From Abyssalbus ytuae (GTDB lineage Bacteria > Bacteroidota > Bacteroidia > Flavobacteriales > Flavobacteriaceae): 64,000 nucleotides of DNA. Shown here piece after piece: positions 16,359 to 26,177 of the stretch (position 1 is its first letter; each line of letters starts with the position of its first letter). Where the stretch lies: the NCBI RefSeq assembly GCF_022807975.1, contig NZ_CP094358.1, forward strand, positions 4,250,171 through 4,314,170, in the 5' to 3' direction. The notes under the pieces are model-generated. The model saw only the letters and a list, made by a program, of their open reading frames with translations, was not told the DNA's origin and made no database searches. Position numbers and translations under genes: made by a program.

Positions 16359-17392
16359 TCAATTTGTTTATGAATGGTTCCGGTAATTGTTTTAAGGGAT
16401 ACAGGTTGTTGCTGTCTTATTACCGACAATATTTCCGATAAAATGGATATTGCAATTTCCTGGGGTGTCTCCGCTCCAATATTTAAACCTGCCGGACCAT
16501 GAATAACATCAAAAAAAGAATCGTCCACCTCCGGAGCGTATTCTAAAAAAGCCTGCAGGAGTTTTTCTCTCCTTTTTACAGGTCCCAACAATCCTAAATA
16601 TGCCGGTTTAGTGTTTTTCAATGCCACTAAAAATTTCAAATCATTTACAAAACTATGGGTCATTAATATAACCGCCGTTTGCGAATCTATTTTAATATTT
16701 CCTATTTCTTCTGCCGAAGTATTAATTAGTTGATGAATCCCGGGAAAAAAATCTGCAGTTTTCATATCTGAAGCTGCAGCAACCACAGTAACCTCCCACC
16801 CTGTTAATGATGCAAATGAACACAATTGTACTGCATCATGTTCCGCCCCTATAATGACAAGTTTAAAACAAGGGAATATTGTCTGTGAAAATTCTTTCCA
16901 TGTTTCATCTGCTTTTTCAGTATTAAAATCAAATTCGTTAAAAACCGGTATTTTAAGAGTTTTGGTAAAATTAAATACAGTACCAAACCCAGAGGAAATT
17001 TCTGTTTTTTTAGAATACCGGCTAGTTATTTTAAAATTTAACCTTTCCTTGATTACTTTACGGAAAGCTTCAATGAATCCTTTTTCAGGATGAAAAGGTT
17101 CTATTAAAATATGAAGAATACCTTCACATCCTAACCTGAACCTTCCGTCGTATTGCATCATTTTGGGGATATCATTTTCAAAAACAGACTGTGATTGCCG
17201 CCAAATTTCCTTTTCCACACAACCCCCACTTACTGCTCCTGTCATTTTTCCGGTTTCCTCAATGAGCATTCTTACTCCCGGCCTTCTGTAGGAAGATCCG
17301 TTGAGGGCCACCACACTTGCCAATACGGTTTTTAGTCCCTGTTTATGAGAAATCTCATATGAATTTAGAATTTTCTTTAATTCATGAACCAT
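16352..17392 (-). CDS. XdhC/CoxI family molybdoenzyme maturation factor
   Basis: 346 residues. The N-terminal XdhC/CoxI domain has SSYRRPGVRMLIEETG followed by GAVSGGCVE, including the conserved Cys. The C-terminal part carries the Rossmann-like XdhC domain (LVIIGAEHDAVQLCSFA, then LGLLGPVKRREK). Such proteins bind and sulfurate the molybdenum cofactor before inserting it into xanthine dehydrogenase-type enzymes. It starts 34 bases after the large-subunit gene and overlaps the mocA-like gene, consistent with a role in maturing this operon's own hydroxylase. Confidence 0.88.
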   Translation of the reverse strand: MVHELKKILNSYEISHKQGLKTVLASVVALNGSSYRRPGVRMLIEETGKMTGAVSGGCVEKEIWRQSQSVFENDIPKMMQYDGRFRLGCEGILHILIEPFHPEKGFIEAFRKVIKERLNFKITSRYSKKTEISSGFGTVFNFTKTLKIPVFNEFDFNTEKADETWKEFSQTIFPCFKLVIIGAEHDAVQLCSFASLTGWEVTVVAAASDMKTADFFPGIHQLINTSAEEIGNIKIDSQTAVILMTHSFVNDLKFLVALKNTKPAYLGLLGPVKRREKLLQAFLEYAPEVDDSFFDVIHGPAGLNIGAETPQEIAISILSEILSVIRQQQPVSLKTITGTIHKQIEC

Positions 17393-17426
17393 ATAAAATA
17401 TAAGTAAAATTAAGTAGAATCTTCAT

Positions 17427-19586
17427 TTAACCAATAAGTTCCCTGGATTTTAATTCTTTAATGAAAGGTTGTTTCATTAATCTTTTTCCTGTAGCTGCCT
17501 TTATTGCATTAGCTACTGCTGCTCCGGCAGGTGGTAAGGTAGGTTCGCCCAGCCCTGTTGGTGCTATTGTATTTTTAACAAAATAAGTTTCTACCTGGGG
17601 GGCTTCTTTCATCCTTATTAACCTGTAGGTATCATAATTTTCTGAACCGGGAACTCCGTTATTAAATGAAAAATCACCGTACATAGAATGCCCTATTCCA
17701 TCTATTACCCCGCCTTCAATTTGATTTAAAGCTCCCAGCGGATTAACTACTATACCACAATCTACAGCTACAGTCACCTTTTTTACTAAAGGCATTCCAT
17801 CTTCTAAAACAACATCAGCTACTTCCGATACATGGCTATTATGACAATAATAGGCACAGAATCCCTGGTAAATTCCTTCTTCCTTTTTACCCCAACCGGA
17901 TTTTTCCACCGCCAATTTTATAACTTGTTCCATTCTTTCGGGAGAATATTGAATTCTGTCATCGGTAGTACCTTTTACATTTTGCAAAAGATCAAGTCTT
18001 AATTGGACCGGATCGGCTTCCATAACTTCTGCCAGTTCATCAAAAAAACTTTGTTCTGCAAAAGCCAAAAAATTGGTATAGGGGGCTCTCCATGCCCCTG
18101 TGGTAATATTACTTTTATAGTTTGCTGTATCGACCTGGTAGTTTTCCACACAACCGGCAGGGAAAAAATTAGGTATGAGTCCATACATATTGGAGTTTAT
18201 TGAAGCTTCTTTTAGATGATAGGCTATAAGCTTCCCATTCTTGACTCCGGCTTTTATTCTGTATTTTATTGAGGGCCTGTATGTTCCTGCCGTCATATCA
18301 TCTTCCCGGGTAAAAACCAGTTTAACAGGTTTTTTTGCAATATGGGATATTTGGGCAACTTCCAATACAAAATCACCATATAATCTTCGTCCAAAACCAC
18401 CTCCCATCCGGGTCATTTCCAAAGTAATTTCATTTACATCCCTTTTAAGCAGTTCTGCCACAGCTTTAGCAGTACCTTCCGGAGTTTGAATTGGTCCAAC
18501 CAGTTTTATACTGCTATCTGTTACATTAGCAAAAAAGTTCATAGGTTCCATGCAGTTATGTGGAAGAAACGGTGACTCATAAGTTCTTTCCAATATCTTA
18601 TCTGCCTGCTTAAATGCTTTAAATACGTCTCCGTCTTTTCTTCTCGTTTCAAATTCAGAACCATCTAGTATATCTGATAATATTTTATGGTGATCTTCAG
18701 AACTTTCTGGTTTAGTATCGTTTACCCAATTTACTTTTAAGGAATTTTTTCCTTTCATTGCTACCCACGTACTGTTAGCCAACACCGCAATTTTATCACC
18801 AAATTTTATAACATCTATCACTCCTTCTATTGACTTTGTGTCTTCGTCATCAAACGATTCAAGTTTTTGTCCAAAAGCAGGCGGCCGTATGGCACAGGCA
18901 TAAACCATTCCATCTTCTTTATAATCATAACCATACAGAGGCTTACCGGTAATAATTTTATCAATATCAACATTTACGGCATCTACCCCAATAATTTTAA
19001 AGTCTTTAGGGTCTTTAAGTTTCACATTTTCCGGAATTGGCAGCTGTGCAGCTTCTTTAACAACTTCTCCGTAGTTCAATTTCCCACCATCGGAATTTAT
19101 TATAAAACCACTATCTGTTTTACATTGTTCAGCCTCAATACCCCATTTTGCAGCAGCTGCATTTATGAGCATTTGTCTTGCTATGGCACCGGTTTGCCGT
19201 AAAGGTTCCCAACCTAACCTTAATGACTGGCTTCCTCCGGCCACCTGTCGGGTAAAATTTTTTGTGTCTAACGGTGCCTGTTCTACCATAACATCTTTCC
19301 ATGCCACATCCAGTTCTTCTGCAATAATCATAGGCATGGAAGTTTTAACTCCCTGCCCTATTTCGGGGTTTGGAGAAAATATAGTGACCTTACCATTATC
19401 AGCAATTTTTATAAAGGCATTAAAGTCGTTAAAATTTAATTGAGAAATATCTTCCGGAGGTTTTACACCGGGCTTGCAGGCTGTAAATAAGTTAAATCCA
19501 ATAAGGATTCCACCACCTGCCAATGTTGAAGTTTTTATAAACGACCTTCTGTCAAAATTTGCAATAATTTTATTTGAAGTAGACAT
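17427..19586 (-). CDS. Molybdopterin-binding hydroxylase large subunit (IorB-like)
   Basis: 719 residues. The N-terminus carries a twin-arginine signal (DRRSFIKTS at about 12-20) and then an apolar stretch ending in FTAC, so export as a folded, possibly lipid-anchored protein is likely. The rest has the aldehyde oxidase/xanthine dehydrogenase molybdopterin domains with the conserved GGGFGRRL loop and a GLGEPTLPPAGAAVANA segment near the end, typical of isoquinoline 1-oxidoreductase beta-type subunits. It pairs with the [2Fe-2S] subunit directly upstream. No FAD subunit is encoded nearby, so electrons probably go to a cytochrome or quinone. Substrate unknown. Confidence 0.88.
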   Translation of the reverse strand: MSTSNKIIANFDRRSFIKTSTLAGGGILIGFNLFTACKPGVKPPEDISQLNFNDFNAFIKIADNGKVTIFSPNPEIGQGVKTSMPMIIAEELDVAWKDVMVEQAPLDTKNFTRQVAGGSQSLRLGWEPLRQTGAIARQMLINAAAAKWGIEAEQCKTDSGFIINSDGGKLNYGEVVKEAAQLPIPENVKLKDPKDFKIIGVDAVNVDIDKIITGKPLYGYDYKEDGMVYACAIRPPAFGQKLESFDDEDTKSIEGVIDVIKFGDKIAVLANSTWVAMKGKNSLKVNWVNDTKPESSEDHHKILSDILDGSEFETRRKDGDVFKAFKQADKILERTYESPFLPHNCMEPMNFFANVTDSSIKLVGPIQTPEGTAKAVAELLKRDVNEITLEMTRMGGGFGRRLYGDFVLEVAQISHIAKKPVKLVFTREDDMTAGTYRPSIKYRIKAGVKNGKLIAYHLKEASINSNMYGLIPNFFPAGCVENYQVDTANYKSNITTGAWRAPYTNFLAFAEQSFFDELAEVMEADPVQLRLDLLQNVKGTTDDRIQYSPERMEQVIKLAVEKSGWGKKEEGIYQGFCAYYCHNSHVSEVADVVLEDGMPLVKKVTVAVDCGIVVNPLGALNQIEGGVIDGIGHSMYGDFSFNNGVPGSENYDTYRLIRMKEAPQVETYFVKNTIAPTGLGEPTLPPAGAAVANAIKAATGKRLMKQPFIKELKSRELIG

Positions 19587-19605
19587 ATTTTCCTTTTTTA
19601 GCCAG

Positions 19606-20064
19606 TTAACTCATTTTTTCTGCAGCAAGTGCTACCGCCTTGTATATTCTGTTATAAGCTGCACATCTGCATAAATTCCCATTCATGGCAGTTTTAATAT
19701 CATTTTCGTTGGGAGTGCTATTTTCTTTCAAAAAAGCAGAAGCAGTCATAATTTGACCTGACTGACAATAACCGCATTGTGGCACATCAACTTCTTTCCA
19801 TGCTACCTGCACAGGATGTAAACCGTCTTTTGAAAGACCTTCAATAGTGGTAATTTTACCGGATACCTGGGAAACCGGTAACAAACAACTTCTTGTTGCA
19901 ATTCCATCGAGATGAATTGTACAAGAACCACACTGACCAATACCACAACCATATTTTGTTCCAACAAGATTTAAATGATCTCTGAGCACCCATAGTACGG
20001 GAGTCTCCGGACTAACACTAACAGAATGAGTGCTTCCGTTTACAGTTAACGTGTAGGTTGGCAT
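19606..20064 (-). CDS. [2Fe-2S] small subunit of molybdenum hydroxylase (IorA-like)
   Basis: 152 residues, normal length for this family. The N-terminal plant-type ferredoxin cluster site reads CGCGIGQCGSC (about 39-49) with a further Cys in RSCLL. The C-terminal cluster site has CGYCQSGQIM and NLCRC. These eight cysteines bind the two [2Fe-2S] clusters that take electrons from the molybdenum centre. First gene of the four-gene operon; no signal peptide of its own, so it probably hitch-hikes through the Tat system with the large subunit. Confidence 0.92.
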   Translation of the reverse strand: MPTYTLTVNGSTHSVSVSPETPVLWVLRDHLNLVGTKYGCGIGQCGSCTIHLDGIATRSCLLPVSQVSGKITTIEGLSKDGLHPVQVAWKEVDVPQCGYCQSGQIMTASAFLKENSTPNENDIKTAMNGNLCRCAAYNRIYKAVALAAEKMS

Positions 20065-20465
20065 ATTTTATTATTTTTTAAGTTAGCTATATGTTATTTT
20101 AACTCAATTTAATAAAAATTATATCTATTATTCTTGATTTTAACAGTTTTACTTTATTAATTAACAAATGTTTAATGTTAAGGTGAACAAAAAATTATGC
20201 GGTTTTAACTGCTTTGTGATCATATAATTTTTATGAGATTTAATACATTAAATTCCAGATTATTATAAAACTAAATACTTAAAAATGAAATAATACTTTT
20301 GCTTTTTAACAAAAAAACCTGATATTTGGTTGCATCCTAAACATCTTAATGTACATTACTTTTCGTAATAATATAATAAATCTGAAAATTTATTTTAACC
20401 CAAAATCACTTCTATCCTATAGAAGAAGAACATTTATTTAAATAATTATTTAAACTCAATTACCA
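20065..20465. other. Divergent spacer with ompA promoter and small palindrome
   Basis: Between the hydroxylase operon and the OmpA lipoprotein gene. TACTTTTG at 20294-20301 (plus strand) matches TAnnTTTG and would give a long leader of about 160 bases. CTTCTAT-CCT-ATAGAAG at 20409-20425 is a perfect 7+7 inverted repeat inside that leader. Nothing else was recognised. Confidence 0.4.
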
Positions 20466-21296
20466 ATGAAAAAAACAATTCCACTTTTTGTAGCCTCTGC
20501 TTTACTGCTATCGTGTGTTTCTAAAAAAAAATACGTTGAACTGGAACAACAACATGGTGAAACTGTAAGTGAATTACAAAAAACCAAAGTAGAGAAAGAA
20601 GAACTTGAAGCAAAATTCGCCAAAATTGAAGCCAGGGCTGCCGAATATAACGCTAAAATTAATGCCCTGACTGAAGAAAACGATGCAAAATTAGATGTTA
20701 TTAACGGAAAAACAGTAATGTCTAACGATACCAGGGAAAAAATGAGGGCAACACTTGCAAAAGTTGACCCCAGTGAATTAGCCGGGGCAAAAACCCTTGA
20801 AGACTCCATAAACCTGGCCATTTCATACAACCTGAAAAAGTCGGTTACAGGTAGTGATATGAATGATGATGATGTTGATATTAATGTTGAAAATACTGTA
20901 GTAATGATTTCAATTTCGGATAAAATGTTATTTAACTCAGGAAGTTATGTAGTGAGTAGCAAAGCCGGAAAAATTCTTCAAAAACTTGCAGATGTTATAA
21001 ATTCTGAGCCAAGCATTGAAGTAATGATTGAAGGTCATACAGACTCTCGACCAATAAATACGGGGTGTTTACAAGATAACTGGGATTTAAGTGTTAAAAG
21101 AGCAACCTCTATTGCCAGAATATTACAACGAAAATACAAAGTAGACCCTGCTAAACTTATAGCTGCAGGAAGAAGTAGTTATGTACCACTGGTTGATAAC
21201 AATACAAGCTCAAACCGGGCAAGAAACAGAAGAACGAAAATATTAATCTTACCTAATATTGATAAATTCTTTGCTCTTATGGCTTCAAATGAGTAA
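20466..21296 (+). CDS. OmpA-family lipoprotein with coiled coil
   Basis: 276 residues. A lipobox ends at C17 (LLSC). Residues 22-75 form a charged coiled coil (heptads rich in E, K and L). The OmpA/MotB peptidoglycan-binding domain (about 150-265) has MLFNSGSYVV, then IEGHTDSRPI and NRARNRRTKI, including the conserved Asp and Arg that grip diaminopimelate. It should tether the outer membrane to the cell wall. Followed by a strong terminator shared with the facing antiporter gene. Confidence 0.88.
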   Translation: MKKTIPLFVASALLLSCVSKKKYVELEQQHGETVSELQKTKVEKEELEAKFAKIEARAAEYNAKINALTEENDAKLDVINGKTVMSNDTREKMRATLAKVDPSELAGAKTLEDSINLAISYNLKKSVTGSDMNDDDVDINVENTVVMISISDKMLFNSGSYVVSSKAGKILQKLADVINSEPSIEVMIEGHTDSRPINTGCLQDNWDLSVKRATSIARILQRKYKVDPAKLIAAGRSSYVPLVDNNTSSNRARNRRTKILILPNIDKFFALMASNE

Positions 21297-21329
21297 GGAA
21301 GGATAATATAAATCAATTAATGACTCAAA

Positions 21330-21353
21330 AAAACCCCAAATATTTGGGGTTTT
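21330..21353. terminator. Bidirectional terminator between ompA-like and antiporter genes
   Basis: AAAACCCCAAA-TA-TTTGGGGTTTT forms an 11-base stem, with T-rich sequence on the plus side and A-rich on the other. It lies between convergent genes. Confidence 0.9.
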
Positions 21354-21381
21354 CTTTTTGAATAATATTTTTCTATTTTAT

Positions 21382-22689
21382 TTAGATATCCCCTTCGTCA
21401 TTTTTACGGGGAATAGGCTCATCAAAATTTACAGTTTTTATATTTTCAATATTTATACTTTCTTCATTTTTAATCTGTTCAGGACTTACAACTGGCGGTT
21501 CAATTTCAGCATTCTTATTTTTAATCAATCCCCATGTCATTACCAAACTGGTAGCAATAATAACATATAAAAGTATACCCTGTTCAAATCCGGCCACCTG
21601 GGCTTCGGCAGGGATAGCATAAAATAAAAGTACGGTGATTAATCCTCGGGGTGCAATAAATATTTGCGGGTTTATATCCTTCCCTATAAATAGTCTCAGT
21701 AAACCAAATCTTATCAGATAAATAGAAAGAATTATCAATACACTTATTAAAGCAATTTTAAAATTTAAAAGAGAAGATAGAACTATGGTAATACCAAATA
21801 TTACAAAGAAAAGTGTTCGTACCACAAAAGCTGTTTCGGCTGTTATTACATGTAATTCGTGGTGAATACTTTTAGCTTTTTCAAAATGGAGCATCTCTCC
21901 TAACCTACCTTTAAAAAACAATTTCATATTGGTAATAACCAATCCGAAAATAAGAATAATGATTAAGGAAGAAAGATGCATCTTTTTACCCAATGCATAT
22001 AACAATAAAAGCACGGCAATAAGAAGAAAAAGTTTTACCTGGCTTTTAATACGTTGAAAGATGAGTATAAGCCCATAACTCGCCACTAATGATATTGCAA
22101 CAGTTAAGATAAGATTACCTATAAATCCTACAACACCGGAATCTTCTGCAGGATTTAACCCACCGGTTAAAAAATAAAACATCATTATTCCTAAAATATC
22201 TGAAAATGTACTTTCATAAATATGAAATTCCTTTTTATCATTTTTTAATCCTGCTACACTTGGAATAATAATAGCACTTGATAAAATTGATAAGGGTGTT
22301 GCATATAACCAGGCAGATTGCATATTCATATCAGGAATAAAAGCATTTAAAATAAGTGCTGCTATCCATGCAGAGCCTACTAATCCTAACAATGCAATAG
22401 CCAGAGACTTAGCAATAGGAATTATTTTTTCTCTTTTAAGTTCCAGTTCCAGTGCCGCCTCAAGCACAATCATTATCAGACCAAAAATTCCTAAAACTTC
22501 CAGAATCGGGAAAAAATTCACATCTCCTACACCAAAAGCGTTTAATAAATATTGAAAAATTATACCCAGCACTATAAGCATAAGAACAGCCGGGATATTT
22601 GTACGTTTAGAAATACCGTTAAATAAAAATGACAATATTATAGTTACTGATATACCAATGATTAAATTGTAAGACGATAAGATTTCCAT
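21382..22689 (-). CDS. Sodium/cation:proton antiporter (CPA family)
   Basis: 435 residues with about 12 membrane segments, spanning the whole protein except a charged tail of about 45 residues. The sequence fits NhaP/CPA1-type exchangers: an early segment with IPAVLMLIVLGIIF and a mid-protein helix with STFSDILGIMMF, where the Asp is a likely ion-binding residue. It would exchange Na+ or K+ for protons in pH and salt balance. The DUF202 gene just upstream on the same strand may be co-transcribed (61 bases apart). Confidence 0.85.
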   Translation of the reverse strand: MEILSSYNLIIGISVTIILSFLFNGISKRTNIPAVLMLIVLGIIFQYLLNAFGVGDVNFFPILEVLGIFGLIMIVLEAALELELKREKIIPIAKSLAIALLGLVGSAWIAALILNAFIPDMNMQSAWLYATPLSILSSAIIIPSVAGLKNDKKEFHIYESTFSDILGIMMFYFLTGGLNPAEDSGVVGFIGNLILTVAISLVASYGLILIFQRIKSQVKLFLLIAVLLLLYALGKKMHLSSLIIILIFGLVITNMKLFFKGRLGEMLHFEKAKSIHHELHVITAETAFVVRTLFFVIFGITIVLSSLLNFKIALISVLIILSIYLIRFGLLRLFIGKDINPQIFIAPRGLITVLLFYAIPAEAQVAGFEQGILLYVIIATSLVMTWGLIKNKNAEIEPPVVSPEQIKNEESINIENIKTVNFDEPIPRKNDEGDI

Positions 22690-22750
22690 TATAGGTTAAG
22701 TTTTAACTTTGAAAAGATAGTAAATTATATTCAGGTATGATTAAACATTT

Positions 22751-23020
22751 TTATTCATCAGGAAAATTATAAAATTTCCTGATATGTTTTTTTACGTAAA
22801 AAAAGCGCAAAACTCCTATAAGAAGCATAATAGGGGCTATTACTAAAAAAATATAACCCAATATTATCAAATCTTCTAATATATCCAGTTTAATAATAGC
22901 CACTCCCGAACTCATTATCACTATAAAAGTCCTGAAATACGCCAAAAAAGTACGTTCATTTGCCAAGCGAGTGCGGTCTATTGCCAATTCATCTCTTAAA
23001 ATGAGTTTCTTACTTTGCAT
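22751..23020 (-). CDS. DUF202 (YidH-like) membrane protein
   Basis: 89 residues from the ATG at 23020; a TTG six codons earlier is less likely. The signature RTRLANERTFLAYFRTF precedes two or three membrane helices (about residues 35-80), as in DUF202. The family is of unknown biochemical role. It lies just upstream of the antiporter gene on the same strand. Confidence 0.85.
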   Translation of the reverse strand: MQSKKLILRDELAIDRTRLANERTFLAYFRTFIVIMSSGVAIIKLDILEDLIILGYIFLVIAPIMLLIGVLRFFYVKKHIRKFYNFPDE

Positions 23021-23151
23021 ACTTTGTTTTTTATACAATTAGGGCAAAAAGTTATTAATTTTTTTAACGATACTTTAATAATTTAGATGAAATGTTTTTT
23101 CAATATTGCCCAGGTTTTTTCGTTTTTAAATAAGAATAGGTAAAAGAAAAT

Positions 23152-25443
23152 ATGTTGAAAAGAATTAATGTTTCCGGAAGAATAAAAATTATATTATTAA
23201 TACCGGTCTTAATATTACTGTGTGGCCTTATTTTTTACTTAAGTATCTACTTTGGTGCCTGGGGGTCTATACCCGGAACAGATGAACTTAAAGAATTAAA
23301 ACAGGCACAGTCTACTCAATTACTGGATAAGGATGAAAAACTCATTGGCAAATATTATATTTTTGACAGACAGCCGGTGAAGTTTGAAGATTTTCCACGT
23401 TATTTAATCAATGCCCTGATAGCTACCGAAGATGCACGTTTTTATGAGCATAAAGGGGTTGATAATAGAAGTATTGCCAGGGTTTTTTTAAAAACAATTC
23501 TTTTGGGAGATAAATCTTCCGGCGGAGGCAGTACTATAACCACACAATTGGCAAAAAATCTATTCGGGCGAAATAATTACGGTGTTTTCAGCATACTTGT
23601 AAATAAGGTAAAAGAAGCAATAATAGCCAAACGTTTAGAAGAAATATATTCTAAGGAAGAGATTATTACCCTGTATTTAAATACGGTACCTTTTAGTGAT
23701 AATACATACGGTATTGAAAGTGCATCACAAAAATTCTTCAGCAAGCATGTCTCAAATTTAACATTGGCCGAAGCCGCTACCTTAATAGGTACACTTAAAG
23801 CCTCCCACAGCTATAACCCCCGGTTATTTCCTGAAAGAAGCCAGTTGCGCAGGGATGTAGTTATAAAACAAATGGTAAAATATGACTATTTAAGTGAAGA
23901 AGAAGCCAATGAATGTATCAATGAAAAATTAGAAATCAATTATCAGTTTTTTAATCATGACGATGGTCTCGCACCCTACTTCAGGGAACATATAAAACAG
24001 GAGTTGAAAATTATTTTAAAAGAACTTAAAAAAGAAGATGGTTCTGAGTACGATATATATAAAGACGGATTAAAAGTTTTCACAACTCTCGACAGCAAAT
24101 TACAGGAATATGCCGAAGAAGCCATGAAAGAAAACATGCTGAAACTGCAAGCAGAGTTTGAAAAATCTTATGGAAAAAATGCTCCCTGGTTAAAGAAAGG
24201 AAATATAACCAGTGACGTTTTAAAAAAATCACTCAAATATCAACAATTAAAAGCTGCCGGATTATCAGATAAGGAAATAAAAGATTCTTTAAGTAAAAAA
24301 GTTGAAATGGAAGTATTTAGCTGGAACGGGAATTTAATGAAAAACCTGTCTCCTGTTGACAGCTTAAAATATTACCTCAAGTTTTTAAATACAGGGTTAA
24401 TATCAATAGAACCTCAAACCGGGGCTGTAAGGGCTTATATAGGAGGAATTAATTATAAAAATTTTAAATATGACCATGTGTCGCAAAGTAAAAGACAGGT
24501 GGGATCTACTTTTAAACCTATTGTATACACGGCCGCTATTGAAAACGGGATGGATCCATGTACTTATTTTTCCGCCCGCGAAATAACTTATACCGACATG
24601 GAGAACTGGACCCCGGAAAATGCTACTAATGAAGACGAAGAAAGTGATGAACATATAAACTATTCATTAAAATATGCTTTGAGCAATTCCGTAAATACAG
24701 TGGCGGTAAAAGTATTAGATCATGTTGGTATAGACAGTGTGATTGCACAGGCAAAAAGGATGGGAATTACGGATGAATTACCGCAAGTACCGTCCCTTGC
24801 CCTGGGAGTTGCCGAAATACAATTAAAAGATATTGCCGGAGCGTATGCAAGTTATGTAAACTCAGGAAAACCGGTAAAACCTTATTATATTGAAAAAATT
24901 GAAGACAAAAACGGGAACGTTCTATTCAATTTTGAACCTGAAGCAGAAAAAAAACCGGCATTCTCTGATAAAACAAGGTTCGTAATGCTGGAAATGATGA
25001 AGGCAACAGTAGATTCCGGCACTGCTAAAAGACTAAGAAAGTTTTATAAATTACCCAACGACATTGCCGGCAAAACAGGAACTACCCAAAATAACAAAGA
25101 CGGATGGTTTGTGGGCTTAACACCTAAACTGGTAACAGTAACCTGGGTAGGAAACGACGACCATAGAATTGGTTTTAAAACCACTGCCATGGGACAAGGA
25201 GCCAATACTGCATTGCCTATATTTGCCTCACTCTATCAAAAAATAAATGCCCATGAGGAATTTAACTATATTACGGCTGCCAGGTTTGAAAAAGCAGATA
25301 ATAATATATTAGAATCTTTACAATGTGAATCTATAAAAAGAGATGGTTTTTTTAAACGTTTATTCGGAAAGAAGAAAAAAGAAAAAGAATTTGGCGAGAA
25401 GAAAAAAGGTATTTTTTCCTTTCTGAAGAAAAAAGATAAATAA
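23152..25443 (+). CDS. Penicillin-binding protein 1A (bifunctional)
   Basis: 763 residues with an N-terminal membrane anchor (about 13-33). The glycosyltransferase domain has the catalytic Glu in ATEDARFYEHKG (E93) and GGSTITTQLAKNL. The transpeptidase domain has the acylated Ser in GSTFKP (S452), then SNSVNT and KTGTT. It polymerises lipid II and cross-links peptidoglycan outside the inner membrane. The last 40 residues are very rich in Lys. Single gene. Confidence 0.95.
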   Translation: MLKRINVSGRIKIILLIPVLILLCGLIFYLSIYFGAWGSIPGTDELKELKQAQSTQLLDKDEKLIGKYYIFDRQPVKFEDFPRYLINALIATEDARFYEHKGVDNRSIARVFLKTILLGDKSSGGGSTITTQLAKNLFGRNNYGVFSILVNKVKEAIIAKRLEEIYSKEEIITLYLNTVPFSDNTYGIESASQKFFSKHVSNLTLAEAATLIGTLKASHSYNPRLFPERSQLRRDVVIKQMVKYDYLSEEEANECINEKLEINYQFFNHDDGLAPYFREHIKQELKIILKELKKEDGSEYDIYKDGLKVFTTLDSKLQEYAEEAMKENMLKLQAEFEKSYGKNAPWLKKGNITSDVLKKSLKYQQLKAAGLSDKEIKDSLSKKVEMEVFSWNGNLMKNLSPVDSLKYYLKFLNTGLISIEPQTGAVRAYIGGINYKNFKYDHVSQSKRQVGSTFKPIVYTAAIENGMDPCTYFSAREITYTDMENWTPENATNEDEESDEHINYSLKYALSNSVNTVAVKVLDHVGIDSVIAQAKRMGITDELPQVPSLALGVAEIQLKDIAGAYASYVNSGKPVKPYYIEKIEDKNGNVLFNFEPEAEKKPAFSDKTRFVMLEMMKATVDSGTAKRLRKFYKLPNDIAGKTGTTQNNKDGWFVGLTPKLVTVTWVGNDDHRIGFKTTAMGQGANTALPIFASLYQKINAHEEFNYITAARFEKADNNILESLQCESIKRDGFFKRLFGKKKKEKEFGEKKKGIFSFLKKKDK

Positions 25444-25558
25444 TTCTGCTATCATCAGCATATTCCCTTGATCCAAGAAAAATTCTAAGGTTCTTTACAA
25501 TAAAGAAAGTATTTAATAATAATTATTTAAAGAAATAACTTACATTATAAGTATGGTA

Positions 25559-25576
25559 AATCATAATTTTATGATT
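25559..25576. promoter_or_regulatory. Palindrome upstream of the cysteine-rich lipoprotein gene
   Basis: AATCATAA-TT-TTATGATT is a perfect 8+8 inverted repeat. A near-consensus -7 box (TAACTTTA, 7 of 8) follows at about 25583, so the palindrome sits close to where a -33 element or operator would be. Could also be chance in AT-rich DNA. Confidence 0.3.
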
Positions 25577-25605
25577 CTTAGTACTAACTTTAAATTAAAG
25601 AAACC

Positions 25606-26160
25606 ATGCTTAAAAAAATCAACTTCACACCAGTATTATTTTGCTTATTACTCTTTGTAACCTCCTGTGAAAAAGAAAATCAGGAGTTTGAAACAAATTC
25701 ATCTGATCTACCTGCTGAAATAGAAGCATTGCTGGGAACATTTACCCAAAAGAGAATTGCTTCTGAAGAAGAAATGATTAAGTTTAACGAATTTAAAGCC
25801 AACACCAAAAGTAATCTGGCAGCCGCAGTAGGATGCAGCCTTGACAGCGATGCTGGATGTAGTAGTGAATCTACTGCCGAGTTTTTGCACTATGTTCAAA
25901 ACTGTGTTACCTATCCTACTCCACCGTTTGGTTTATTAAATATCACTCATACATACGCGGGTATTTCGTATTATGTAGACGGTGATACCGATGTTAATTG
26001 CGATAATTATGAAGATGATCTTCAGGCCATGATAGACCAGGTAATAAGCGTTACCGGCCCTGCTTATAATATTATCCCTACCGTTTATCATGTTTCTCCA
26101 TGTAATGAAAGGTCCAGTAATAACTTTATAATTTTTGATCTTGAAATCTGGCTACCATAA
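25606..26160 (+). CDS. Cysteine-rich lipoprotein of unknown function
   Basis: 184 residues with a lipobox ending at C21 (FVTSC). After a charged linker, residues 75-165 hold six cysteines (in VGCSLDSDAGCSS, QNCVTYP, VNCDNYED and SPCNERSS), which suggests disulfides in the exported protein. No family was recognised. A terminator follows directly. The expressed, secreted form looks convincing, but no function can be assigned. Confidence 0.75.
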   Translation: MLKKINFTPVLFCLLLFVTSCEKENQEFETNSSDLPAEIEALLGTFTQKRIASEEEMIKFNEFKANTKSNLAAAVGCSLDSDAGCSSESTAEFLHYVQNCVTYPTPPFGLLNITHTYAGISYYVDGDTDVNCDNYEDDLQAMIDQVISVTGPAYNIIPTVYHVSPCNERSSNNFIIFDLEIWLP

Positions 26161-26177
26161 ATATTTTTGTACTAAAA

